Under the pieces are notes generated by a model, which was not told the DNA's origin, made no database searches, and was given only the letters and a program-made list of their open reading frames with translations. From Sambucus nigra (taxonomy: Eukaryota > Streptophyta > Magnoliopsida > Dipsacales > Adoxaceae): a DNA stretch of 64,000 nt. The position numbers were made by a program, and so were the translations under genes. Positions 35,165-47,159 of the stretch are shown here, in pieces. The stretch is taken from NCBI GenBank assembly GCA_949130495.1, contig OX422223.1:74150751-74214750 (forward strand), given 5' to 3'. Every line of letters begins with the position of its first letter. Positions within the stretch are counted from its first letter, which is position 1.

Positions 35165-38111
35165 AGTCTATATTTTTCTTAAGAAATGATGTCAAGTATT
35201 TCTTGCAAGTGTTATTGATTTTCAACTGAAAGGGCCTAGTTTAGAAGAGATCCCTATAGCTAAAAAAATTCCTAGTAGATAAATAGAGTTTACGATTGAC
35301 CTTATTCGTGGAGCTATACCAATCTTAAAATCACCTTATCGCATAGCACCTTTAGAATTATAAGGGAATTAAAAGTTCAATTACAAGATGTGTTAGAGAA
35401 GGATTTTATTAGACTAAGTATATCCTCTTGGGGTGCTCCAGTTTTATTTGTTAAATAGAAGGATGGGACGATGAGGTTTTGTATAGATTATCGTGAACTG
35501 AACAAGGTAACCATTAAGAATAAATACCCCTACCTCGTATAGATGATTTGTTTGACCAACTACAAGGTGCGTAAGTATTTTCTAAGATTGACCTTAGGAC
35601 AGGATGTCACCAATTGAAGATTAAGGAAGATGATATTTTGAAATTAGCTTTTCATACTAGATATGGTCACTATGAATTTCTTGTGATGCCATTTGGACTT
35701 ACTAATGTACCAAATGTTTTTATGGATATGATGAATAGAGTGTTTAGGAAATATTTGGATCAATGTGTGGTTATTTTCATTGATGACATCCTTAGTTATT
35801 CTAATAGTATTGAAGAACACGAGAAGCATTTAGAGATAGTATTAGAAATCCTTAGGAAGGAAACGTTATATGCGAAATTAAAGAAGTGTGAATTTTTGTT
35901 GCCTAGCGTTTCTTTTCTTGGACATGTTACTTCCAAAGAGGGAGTGTCGGATGACCCTCAAAAGATCAAGGCTATACTAGATTGGCCCAGACCAACTGAT
36001 GTGACAAAGATTAGTAGTTTGCTTCGATTAGCAGGTTATTATCGAAGATTTATTGAAGGATTTTTTAGTATTGCCAAACCTCTATCTAGGTTAACACAAA
36101 AGAAGGTGAAATATAAATGGTCTGAGGAAGTTGAGAATAGTTTTCAAGAACTTAAGAATCGATTAGTAACATCCCCAATTTTAACTATTCTTTCAGGGAC
36201 AGGAGGATTGGTGATTTATAGTGATGCTTCAAAAAGTGGTTTGGGAAGTGTGCTAATGCAAAAGGGAAAAGTAGTAGCTTATGCCTAGATACAATTAAAA
36301 CTACATGAACAGAATTATCCAACCCAGGAGTTAGAATTAGCTGCTGTAATTTTTGCCCTAAAGATGTGGAGACATTATTTATTTGGTGAGACTTGTGAGA
36401 TTTATACCGATCATAAGAGTTTAAAACATATATTTACTCAGAAATAATTGAACATGAGACAAAGGAGTTGGTTAGAATTGATGAAGCATTATGATTTAAA
36501 TATTCATTATCACCCAAGAAAATCTAATGTAGTGGTTGACGCTTTAAGTAGGAAGTCTACAACAAACTTAGCATGTCTCATTACAAATCAGGAACCTTTG
36601 TTAAGGGATTTGAGAAGTATGGAAATAGATGTACGTATATATAGAACGGGAGGAATAGTCGTAAACTTACAAGTACAACCCACGTTGATGAAAAGGATCA
36701 AAATTGCACAAGTAAATGACCCACAACTAAAGAAGATTAAAGAAGAGGTTATTGATGGGAAGATAATTGAATTTGTGATACGCGATGATACATTGAGGTT
36801 TGGAAATTGAGCGTGTGTTCCACGTGATGCCCAACTGAAGAGGCAAATTTTGGAGGAAACTCATTACTCGAGATTTACATTTCATCCTGGAAATACCAAG
36901 ATGTATTGAGATCTACAAGAAGTATTTTGGTGGAATAATATGAAAAGGGAGATAGCAGAATTTATATCTCACTGTTTGGTTTGTCAACAAGTGAAAGCTG
37001 GACATCAAAAACCATCAGGATTATTACAACCTCTACCTATCCCTGAGTGGAAATGGAAAAATATTACCATGGATTTTGTTAGAAGTTTACCAAGGAGTTC
37101 AAATGTCAATGATTCTATTTGGGTAATTATTGATAGGTTAACTAAATCTGCTCATTTTCTTGCCATTAAGATTACCCATTCTTTTGAAAAGTTATCCAAG
37201 TTGTATGTGCGGGAAATTATTACGCATCATAGAACCCCAATTTCAATTGTTTCTAATCGTGACCTTAGATTCATTTCCCGCTTTTAGAAAATCCTACAAG
37301 CAGCCATGGGAACAAAATTTAATTTAGCACCGCTTTTCATCTTCAAACCGATGGACAATCTGAGAGAACCATTCAAACCATAGAGGATATGCTTAGGGCA
37401 TGTGTGCTTGATTTGAAAGGGAACTGGTATGATCATTTACCATTAGTGGAATTTGCATATAATAATAGTTATCAATCAAGTATTCAAATCGCTGCGTATG
37501 AGGCACTCTATGGTAGAAGGTGTCGTTCTCCTGCATGTTGGGTAGAAGTTGGAGAAAGAAAATTTTTGGGACCACAATTGATTCAGATCACAAGAGAGAA
37601 AGTAAAGTTGATACACGACCGACTTCAAATCACTCAAAGCTGTAAAAAGAGTTATTTTGACAATTGACACCGATAGTTAGAATTAAAAAGAGGAGATTAC
37701 GTGTTCTTGCGAGTATCGCCTTCAAAGGGAGTAGTACGATTCGAGAAGAAAGGAAAGTTGAGCCCAAGATACATGGGACCTTTTAAAATCCTTGAAAAGA
37801 TAGGAGTCGTTGCATATAAAATAGCCTTGCTACCTGAACTCTCTATTGTACATAATGTGTTTCACGTATCAAAAATAAAGAAATATGTCCCAGATCCAAC
37901 ACATATCTTAAGTAACGATCCTCTTCAAGTTAGAGAAGATTTATCATACATTGAGCATCCGGTAGAAAATTTGAGCCATATAGATCAAATATTATGAACC
38001 AATGTAATTCCACTAGTCAAATTATTATGGCGTAATCATTCAGTTGAAGAAGCAATATGGGAGCGGGAATATGAAATAAAAGAGAGATATCCATAATTGT
38101 TTGTAAATTAA
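35165..38111 (+). pseudogene. pol pseudogene of e3, protease deleted
   Basis: Compared with e1 and e2, about 450 bp encoding most of the protease are missing at the junction near 35160 (GGATCATGGCA joins directly to ATGCAAGTC). RT has a short frameshifted start; the open part 35614-36288 keeps the catalytic FIDDIL. RNase H runs to about 36600 with a stop near 36288. Integrase has an intact zinc-finger region (HYSRFTFHP, CLVCQQ) and the first core Asp (TMDFVRSL), but the second core motif reads VSNRDLRF, Asp to Asn. A stop near 37285 precedes the SER motif (37360). The chromodomain-like tail (LWRNHSVEEAIW near 38030) is present. The stops shared by e1 and e2 are absent here. Confidence 0.9.
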
Positions 38112-38143
38112 TATGAGTCCAGTTTGGAGACCAAACTTTTTAT

Positions 38144-38156
38144 AAGGAGGTTAGGA
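38144..38156 (+). promoter_or_regulatory. Polypurine tract before LTR4
   Basis: AAGGAGGTTAGGA, with one interruption compared with e1. Confidence 0.78.
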
Positions 38157-39930
38157 TATAATGACCCCACTTTTATATGCTCATATATATAGTTTGTTTT
38201 TATACTGGTTTGTTACTTATTATCTTATAAATGTTGTATTATTAAATATGTGGTATTATTGGCTGTCAATATAACAAACCCCATTTTTTAAATACAAATA
38301 ATTAACTGTAAATTGGATCAAATTGAAGTCTTATGACATATCTTAAGGTAAATAATAAGTTTTGGGGTGGAAAATATAATTTTATGAAACTTTAGGGACT
38401 AAAATAAAAATAATAAATGGGTCATTTTATAAATAAAATATTTTCAAGGACCTCTAAGAAATATTAAAAATATATAATGTGAATTTACCCAAATACCCTT
38501 CATGTGTAAATGACCCTTATTCCCTTATCACCTTTCCACCTCATGCTGGTCACCTCCACCTTACACGTGTCGTCTCCAGAGATAAATTCAAAATACTTGT
38601 CATCATTTGGTGATATTAAGACTGCAAGACCACTCCAAAATGCGACACATCGATGTTTAATTACCGTTGCAAAAAGGCTAGTCATTAGACACGTGTCAAC
38701 ACCGTAATACTTTTGGAAACCTATAAATAGGGCCTTAGGGTTCATTTGAAACACACAACAATTCCTTGAGAATTATAATAAGAAAGAGTGATAGAAAGCT
38801 TGGGAAATATCTTAAGAAGGAGTTCTATAATTTTGAGGAAAGAATTCATTTCGTAGGTATGATTTTATTTAAATGTTATAATGTATTTTTATAGTTTTAA
38901 CTTCGTATTTTATAGTTTTACTTAGTAGTTATGATGGTAAAATACACTAAAGACTTCACTAATCAAAACTTAAATTTTGGAAACAATCTAAATTGATTTT
39001 ATTTTCAAAATATATCCACTTGTTTGAAAATATATATATGCTTTTAAAATGATTTTTTAAGCATTTGCTCGTTATTATGGAATCTCATTTTAAGTAATTC
39101 CAAAGTCAGTCTTGGTGAAATTCTGTCTAGTTGAGATGGTATTTAAGTGGGGCATCTCTGACCCTCCATCTCTACTGGGAATAAATTCGAAAATATTCTG
39201 TCTAGATGAGATGGTATTTAAGTGGTGCCCCTGTGACCCTCCATCTCTACTGGGAACTGACTGATTAGGAAGAACTATGAATTGAGTTCTTTAAATACGA
39301 TGAATGAATATTAAAAATTGAGAAAATTGTTTTAGTAACCTTTTTCAGCAAGTTATTTTAGGATTAAAACACAATATTTTTAGAATTGGGATTTATTTAG
39401 CATACGTAATTAAACCTTTATTTTATTTATTAGATTAACGTGTGACCTAATACTCAATATCTGTAGTTCGAGCCTCTATTTTAGGTGAGTACTGTATGTC
39501 ATTTCTTGCACATTTCAAATATATGATAGTATGCAAAACTATGTATTTTGTGAACTACTTTTATTCTCAAAATACATCTGATGCCGATGATTGATTCATT
39601 GTGATATGTTTATATTTTTCCATATAGACATACCGATTAAAATGAGTATTGAAAATTATATTGAATATTGGAAATAATATTCGCCCTAAGAGAACCTCTT
39701 TACCGACTGACCTTCCCAATTGGGTTATCACTGGTGTGCCCTAAATAAGGCATTGTGACAAACTAGTTCGATTGACCCTCAACTACCAGGGTATAATACG
39801 GTAGAAGAACATGGTATTAGAGCGTACTTGTCCATTAAAATTATATGATTGAAAGAAAAATGTATCACATTTGATTTGTTGCATTCTTTTTATTCTGAGC
39901 TATCCATTTGTGATATATATGCTATCATTT

Positions 39931-39970
<40 letters not shown>

Positions 39971-40474
39971 GGCAAGTTCCTATCCATATATGTATATGCC
40001 TTCTCTTTTGACTTGAATAGGTATCTATTTTATGAAAACCTTGGAATGTCGGGAGATTAAGTCTTATTCATCTTTTAGCTTACGTTGTACAAATAACGAT
40101 TTTTTAGGAAATAATTAGATTGGAGGATGGATTGTAGAAGGACTATGTTGAAGATTTAGCTTAAGGAGCTCTTTTGTTAATACTTTTAAATATAAGGTTT
40201 ATTTTTATGAGATAGAGCATGTTTGGATCTTTAGTAATTGGTTTTTAAATTTGGTATTTGTTGTAATTCGCTCATACTTTAATATATATGAAGTTTCCTT
40301 TTAGAAAGCACTGATGACGTAATTCCATTTTTTTCAATAGTTTACGATTCATGACCATGTGAATGTATTTTCGTTGAAATTATTTTAAGAAATATTTTAA
40401 GGCCAGAATACCGAATGCCTCGGTGACATGTCAAGACTCTCATTCCCTACTACTATTGGGTTGGGTTCGTAACA
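38157..40474 (+). repeat. LTR4, 3' LTR of the array
   Basis: It starts TATAATGACCCC (TG mutated to TA) and ends GTAACA, after which the interrupted outer pol gene resumes. The TATA box is at 38722-38729, two hairpin repeats lie at 39118-39262, and a TA tract is near 39930-39970. Confidence 0.88.
38722..38729 (+). promoter_or_regulatory. TATA box of LTR4
   Basis: TATAAATA plus GGGCC. It reads rightward into the outer element. Confidence 0.7.
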
Positions 40475-41222
40475 TGCTCAGGATGTGTATTCTTAATTTT
40501 AGAGGAGGTTGGCTGCAGTACCTTCCACTAATGGAGTTTACTTACAATAACTGTTACCAGTTCACCATCGTCATGGCACTGTTTGAGGCGATTTATGGAT
40601 GACCTTGTCGTTCACCCAGTCGTTGGTTAGAGGTCGGGACAACAAGATGTTAGAGCCGGAGATAATCCAGGATACGACTGCCAATATTGAGTTAATCTGG
40701 GGATGCATATAGATAAGCGAAAGAGTTATGCGTATGCCGATAGGAGACACATAAAGCTAGATATTGGGGATCAGGTTTTGGTACGCGTGTCTCCTATGAA
40801 GGGAGTCATGAGATTCAGAAAGAATTGAAAGCTGGAGTCGAGGTATGTTGGGCCTTTCCCGATCATTGAGAGGGTGGGTCCAGTTGCTGTTGCCAGAGCA
40901 TCAATAGAGGATTCATGAAGTATTCCATGTATCGTCGCTGAATAAATATCGGAGGAGTGAGAGGGATTTTGGCACATTCCCCTAGAGTAGATTGATTTGC
41001 AGGCAGACATATCACACAGGAGAAATCGGTTGTTATTCTTGATCATAGTGAGAGTAAGTTGCGGATAAAGGTGTTGACCCTGGTTCGAGTTTAGTGTGGA
41101 CACAATAAGGTAGATGTGTCGACATGGAAGTGGGAGGACAATATGCGAGAGTAGTATCTAGAGCTTTTTATCGCAGGTACGTCCGAATTTCGGGGATGAA
41201 ATTCCCTTACAAGGGGGAAGTA
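40475..41222 (+). pseudogene. Outer element D: integrase C-terminus
   Basis: The integrase broken at 1597 continues here with the RMCILNF...GGWLQYLPLMEFTYNN segment, EAIYG, CRSPSRW, then VLVRVSPMKGVMRF and YVGPFPIIERVGPVA (40770-40890), typical of the chromovirus integrase C-terminal domain. It contains stops (near 40600 and 40830). The end near 41190 is followed by the purine tract AAGGGGGAAG just before the LTR. Confidence 0.88.
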
Positions 41223-42778
41223 TATAACACCCCGTAATTTTGAATAATTAATTTTAGCATTTTTAATTACACGCATGCTCATAAAAATATTGCTTATTTG
41301 ATAAGTATTAATTAGGGAGAATAAAATTAATATTTATGTGGAAATAAATTTTACCAAGTGTAATTAAGTAAATTAAATTGGGTCTATTGTTAATACGTCA
41401 TAGTGAATAGAAACAACAGAAACTGACGGTATCTCAATCGGGGCATCCAAGTAGTTTTTTGGGGGTTAAGCTAGGATATTGATGTTTTGTGACTTATGTG
41501 GTGATTTGATCAAGAATATATCAAAATAGTCAAAACAAAGTACCTCAGGTAGTAACTGGGTTCCGGGGGCTTTTTAGACTAGTCGGGACTCACTTATGGG
41601 TATTCGGGTCATATATATTAGCATATTAACCTAATTTCAGGATTAGGCATATATAATAATAGGGTTAGTGTTGGAAGGCAACCACCTTGTTATTTTAAAA
41701 CCCTAAGTGAGAAGGAAGAAATGAAAAAGAAGGGAAATCAATAGAGAGCTCTAGAGGAGGCCAAATTAGAAGAAATTTCTTGGACTTTTAGCCTTAATTC
41801 ATCACACACGGGGAAGATTCAGACCCTATGAACAATTTTAAGGCAAGTAATTACCTTGCTTAATCATATAATTAGTAGTTTCAAATTCATATCATAGTAG
41901 GTGTATGAAAATTGATTTTTTGGTGGGGGATTCACATGTAAACAGGTTTTTGAGAAATTGATTCCATCAAAAGTGGTGTGAATTTGTATATGAAATTGTC
42001 GAATGAATCCCACATGATGAAAGTAGAATCTTGATAAGTATTTTAGGATTGGTCTTGGTTTTCTATGTTCTTGAATCGAAAATACAAAATCTTGAGGTAT
42101 TAGTCATTAAAAGTATGAAATAATCGGATGATTAATGAATCATTTGGGTTTAAATTGTCTTTAGGTGTTAAAAATATATAAAAGATGTTCTTTTATGAAA
42201 TATATATATTGGGTAGTGTAGAAGAGTGATTAAAAGTGTGATTATGTCCGATTTGGGTGAAAAATAAGAGGCAGAATTCGTAACAGGCGAAACTACGCCG
42301 TTTTGAGCCAGAAACCAGGAGCAAACTGCTTCGCTTTCCCGACAGAACCGGTTTGGCTCCCCAGAACTACCCATATTAGGTTTTGAAAATAAGGAAATTT
42401 TTGGGTTAGTTTGGGATGTCTGAAAAAGAGTTAGAACACCAAGGAATGACTTTAGAATATTATTAAATACATTAGGATGATTGGGGTATATTAAGGGTTA
42501 CGTTTAAAGTATTTGGGAGGAAAAGTACTCGAGGAAACTTAATAGTGAATTCGTGATGAAATTTGGTAAAAAGGGAATACGGGATGATTGAGGATGGTTA
42601 AGTGTTCAAAATCCTAAATAGGTGATTATTTAATGACGAGAGTAGGGATTTACACTCGAAAGTTTAGTCTAGTGCAACGAGTGACAGGCATGGTGAGGCA
42701 AATTATTGAATACATATATATACGGGTCTTGAGACAGTGTATATAGGTGAATATATTTGTATTAATGATATATATATA

Positions 42779-43346
42779 TGTAAGAGAGTAGTCTAATTTA
42801 GGGGAAATACTCGATTTTAGCACGTGTTTGACTTGAGCAACTTCGGTTGCGCCTACGTATCCGTTATGCTCGGAATCAAAGTCAGCGTAGTTCGTGGGTT
42901 CGTACTATTCGCCGGAAAACTCATTGTGGTGGTTTTTGGGAGAGATGGGAGGTGTTGCAACTCTTCTCAAAGAACTTATCTCAAAACTCTCTCTAAAACC
43001 TCATAAGACAAGAAAATCACCCTCCTCTTCCAAGAAGCTCTCTCTCAAATGTATGGGGGTGAGGCTTATTTATAGCAAAACCAACCCAAGTGGGTCGCCA
43101 CGTGTCAATTAACTCGTGGTGACACATGTCCTATTTTAAGTGGCATGTGTCCCATAACATATGTCAAAACTCTTAATACTAGAATATTGTCTAGTTAATA
43201 TGTAAATAACACACAAATATGCGTGATATGTCCGACGCGCATAATAATACCTCAGTCGCATAAACACCTGGACTTTTGTCAATATTAATCATCTCTAATC
43301 TCATTTAATAGTTTAATGAGAGGCTTATCATTAAGCCCCTCCTACA
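42779..43346 (-). mobile_element. Solo LTR, 568 bp, ATATA target duplication
   Basis: ATATA at 42774-42778 and 43347-43351 flanks a minus-strand unit TGTAGGAGGGGC... to ...CTCTCTTACA. It has a TATA box CTATAAATA on the minus strand near 43072-43064 and, downstream in R/U5, a motif pair GAACTACG...GATACGTAGGC (42849-42894). Because the site is AT-rich, the duplication alone is weak evidence; the TG/CA ends and promoter add to it. Confidence 0.72.
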
Positions 43347-43739
43347 ATATATAATAAACATACCACTCTATTTCTACCAGGGAGGTTGCGCACCATGACT
43401 GATCTCGCTTGGCGAATCCCAGCAGGTGTAGTATCGACCCCAGGGTCATAGGACCATACGTGCCCACCCTATATGAGGTTTGAACCATAGTGAGGTGATT
43501 TATGGTATGTCCGTGACTCACTGGTTTAGGACTATGACCACCTCCATTACGTGTACGATTTTGGGTTCGGTGTTAATATCCTAACCTATTGGCCAAGGAT
43601 GTTATGTGTATACCCTAGAGCATGGTATCATCTTAGAGATTCGCATCCCGATAATGATTTACTCTGAGGGATGGAGGCTACATATATAGTGATTGATGTA
43701 TATGTATGTGTGGACACAATATTCTAAAAACCCCTTAAG

Positions 43740-44620
43740 ACTCTCCTTAGGTCCCTAGCACTTCTCCATTCACCATAGAACCCTAGGTCATACTCCGAGT
43801 ACAGATCTAAAGTCCACCGAGAACCCTTGGGCCTTTCTTAACTCCGATAAATTTTATCATTTGAGGGAAATCTCAACTAATCTTCGAAGGGATTTATATC
43901 CCCTTTCCGATGGTCTGCTATGTGCGCGAATTAGCCTTATGGTTCGGACGAACGGTTCGTTTTACTATCGAAAATTGATCTAGAGTCCACCGGGTGCTCT
44001 TGGGCACCATTTTTACCCTAATCAACTTTCTTGCCCAAGAAAAAGCTCAATGATTCTTATAAGGGCTCTGACTACGCTTTCCAGCGGTCTGCCCCATGCG
44101 CGAATCGGCCTTACCATTCGGACAAACGATCCATTTTCCCCTGAAAATTGATATGGAGTCCACCGGGTGATTCCGGACTCCATTTGACTCCCTTAAACTC
44201 TTCAGCTCAAATGAGACTGAATGAATCTTTTATGGTCTCTTAATCCCATTTCTAATAGCCCGCCCCTGCACAAATCAACCTTACGGTACGTACAAATGAC
44301 CCATTTTACTCTAAAAGGTCACCAGGCGATTTTAAGCACCATTTAACCAAGATGAACTCTTCAAACCAAACAAGGCTGAATGAATCTTTGAAGGGCTTTG
44401 AATACCCTTTCCAATGGTCTATTCCGTGCACGAATCGGCCTTACAGTTCGAACAAACAATCCATTTTCCTCTACTTAATCTCGTGTTCAAAAGACCATTG
44501 GGCACTTCTGAGCCCCGTTTAACCATAGTCAACTCCTGAACCTGAGATTGTCCTAATGGATTCTTAAAGGGATCGAAATACCCTTTCCAACGGTATATCC
44601 CGTGAATGATTCGGACTTAC
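43740..44620 (+). repeat. Five 160-176-bp tandem repeats in the U3 of the Tat-type LTR
   Basis: The landmark CCCTTTCCRAYGGTCT recurs near 43901, 44076, 44248, 44404 and 44581, each followed by a CGCGAATCGGCCTTA-type stretch and GTCCACCGGG. The related minus-strand LTR has two copies, which accounts for most of the length difference. Confidence 0.88.
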
Positions 44621-44764
44621 GAATTGCATTTTATGACCATTTTTATGGAAAATTTGCATGAGATTTCTGAATGGCAAACCCATTTCCTTGCCTATCGACA
44701 GTGTGTCTATGGTTGCATGTCGATAGGCAGGTCAAGTATAATGATTATGGCACCCCCTTGACCC

Positions 44765-44773
44765 TATATAAGG
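44765..44773 (+). promoter_or_regulatory. TATA box of the plus-strand Tat LTR
   Basis: TATATAAGG, 36 bp after the palindromic motif at 44718-44729 (TGTCGATAGGCA); a second motif lies at 44689-44700 (TGCCTATCGACA). Confidence 0.75.
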
Positions 44774-46876
44774 AGGGCATGAGATCACTTCGAAAGGCAC
44801 CTCAGAAACACCCCTCTCAGTGATCTTAGCAATATTCTCTCAAAGTTAGCGTGGTTTCCCTATTGAAATCTCTCCTCCATATTCCATTTCCATCCTTTTC
44901 AAACCCAATTTAGCAAAATCCCTTCCCTCTCCTCCTACCACCTTCATCCACTTGTAAGGGAATCCCTTCAACCATCAAGATCAATCTTCAAGCCTCCAAA
45001 GAAGGTCCAAACTCTCTTCTGTCTCTTTTAATTTCCTTAATTTTGCATTAGCATTTACTTCCTACTTTAGCATTTTATCTTTTTTCACACATATTAATAT
45101 CCCATCCTTTATTAGTAGTATTCCACACACTATATTTTTTATAAAAAATCCAAAAAAATAAGAAAAGGAGGGTTTAGTCATAAATTCCGAACGAAATTCT
45201 TCAACACAGTTTCTCAAATTAGAATATCCTTTTTCTACACACACATATCTAAATAAAATCCTTGGTTGGATTTATGGGATAAAACCCGCCCTCATGTTGC
45301 ATGCGAACTATGTGGACTTTGTTGCCTTTTTAGGCTACGTATGCATCTCGAGTTAAAACCCGAGATTCGAGTCCTCTTTTCCTATTTATGTCCATATAGT
45401 AGTGTACTTATGATTCTTATTCGCACTTTATCTAACATATATTATCGTTTCACCAGAACGATCGATATCCTGATAAGCGCACACAATATGTTTTTAATTA
45501 CTATTTTAGGAACACTCCAACAGATGACCTCACGCCGACTTTCTCCATGACGCGACTTGAGTAATTTCATTCTCCATTTATATATACAGGCGTGCACACT
45601 TCACGGAGTTTTTTAAGGAGAATAATAACACATACCCGTGAGAGACCAAAAGGGCGGTATGGGTTCCAAATACCTTCCTATTCCATAACTTAGCCCCAAA
45701 ACATTTGAACTATTGGTTTTGCAAGCACCAGTAAGTCTTAGATGACGTTCTCTCAAGACGAAAACATTTCTTTTGCCTATTTTGTACCAAATAGGCTGGC
45801 GACTCTATCTCTTTTCATCACCCCACATCGATGATGACCGAAGTGCTCCTAGAAAGGGCGCGAGACCTTCTTCTTCCCCTCCAAACTGCGCGCGAGAGCA
45901 CCGACACCCCGAGGAGGTAAAGGAAAAAAATGAGGGGATGGCCACAGTATGTATACTTGATGTGATATGAAAAAATATGTATAGAATACTGAATATATTT
46001 TATACAAGCATAAGACACCCAGGTGTGAATATTCGGCTAATAACTAGTGAAAGTTCTTTGTAATGATTTGAATGGTTACAATTGAGAATTATATTTGCTA
46101 ACTAAATGAGGAGGCTAATTGTATAAAATACGCCTAACATATGGTAGTATGAGAACCTATGGGTATATGGAGTCTAGTTAGGTTGGGTTGTATGACTAAG
46201 ATTTTAAAAATCCATACGTTAAGTGTGCACTATAGTTGAGAGGTGAGGAATATCTCATGTGAGTGTGACACCGACTGAAATATGGAAGGTTGTACTACTT
46301 AATTGCAAATGCATCTTAATTACTTGCAAATGTTTTAAATGATTTTGGGTTCTGACCCGTATCAAATTATTCTCCAAAAGCTTTTAGGTATCTAACCATA
46401 GGAACACTAATGATAATTCATCTTCCAATGATTATGTAACTGCAGCTGATGTGGAGACTTATTTTTGGGTAGCCGATTTTATTATTGACATTCTAAATTA
46501 GTTTCCCTATTACATTATTGTTGGGCATGTTGTCCCTTTTATTCAAACTTATGTATTCTAGATTATTTTAGTCACTTGGATTGGATGTATTGGATTTTTA
46601 CCCGATGGTTTATTATGGGACCTTATTTATTTATCTCAACTTCAGACTTTATGTTGTGGTTTCATTTGTATTGGTTACTGTGTATGGAATTATTGTGGAT
46701 TGATTAATATGGTTGTATTTCAATGAAAGATAAAATTGACACTGTTTATTAAATTAATTAGGTGGTTAGTAATCAATCATGTTTCGATAGTGATGCTAAG
46801 AATGATCCAGATGAGACTATCATTTTATTTTGATAGAGGATTGACCACCCATTATTTTAATAGAGGGGGTGTCACA

Positions 46877-47159
46877 CTCGGCTTGGTAGAGGTTCTTGAG
46901 GCCGATACTATATAGGATGACACCAGTCAATCTGTTATAGCCCAAGTTTAGCAGTGAGATACATGAATATCGATGGCAGTTAATAGGGCCAAAGGTCTCG
47001 GAGGTCGAGACTATAAAGCATGCCTCCCAAGGGTGTGGGGTCCAGAACAGGATGAGTCTTAGGTGACTTATGAGGGGACGTGTCATCAGGTGAGTCTCGT
47101 CTAGAAAAAAAACAAGACCTATGTAAATCAATATGTCATCTACCTCAACAAACAAAGGT
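46877..47159. other. Flank between outer LTR and next solo LTR
   Basis: No gene or known repeat recognised. It is continuous with 48599 onward once the solo LTR is removed. Confidence 0.5.

Larger units (their letters stand above)
1598..40474 (+). mobile_element. Tandem array of three chromovirus-type Ty3/gypsy elements sharing four LTRs
   Basis: Four copies of one LTR (at 1598, 8633, 23658 and 38157) alternate with three internal regions (e1, e2, e3), all on the plus strand. Each internal region starts with a TGGTATCA primer site and ends with a purine tract just before the next LTR. Only the outer ends show a duplicated target (CATGCT), and the interrupted host gene continues across the array. 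The whole is thus one insertion site enlarged by recombination rather than three independent insertions. Pol motifs, an initiator-Met tRNA primer site and a C-terminal integrase extension ending in a LWRNHSVEEA-type chromodomain-like block suggest the Tekay group of chromoviruses. None of the three units can encode an intact polyprotein. Confidence 0.88.
43709..45946 (+). mobile_element. Tat-type solo LTR, 2238 bp, GTATG target duplication
   Basis: GTATG at 43704-43708 and 45947-45951 flanks TGTGGACACAAT... to ...GGATGGCCACA. It is homologous along its length to the minus-strand LTR at 50133-51805; both end at the same GGATGGCCACA. The U3 has five tandem copies of a 160-176-bp unit, two TGCC(T)ATCGACA-type palindromes, and a TATA box at 44765. 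R/U5 carries the GAACTATGTGG...GGCTACGTATGC pair (45304-45344). Confidence 0.88.
41223..46876 (+). repeat. 3' LTR of outer element D, split by two solo LTRs
   Basis: It opens TATAACACCCCG (TG mutated) right after a purine tract and ends GGGGGTGTCACA, giving the inverted terminal pair ACACCCC/GGGGTGT common in chromovirus LTRs. Removing the two nested solo LTRs leaves about 2.8 kb. The inner part contains typical LTR-like text with no reading frame. The 5' LTR lies outside the window, so LTR-LTR identity and target duplication cannot be checked here. Confidence 0.65.

Noticed and set aside
45797..45806. TGGCGACTCT as a Tat/Ogre-type primer binding site, making 45797 onward an internal region
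   Set aside because: Homology with the minus-strand LTR continues past it to the same GGATGGCCACA end in both copies, and GTATG target copies flank 43709-45946, so this lies inside the LTR. It also stops matching the usual primer site after about ten bases.
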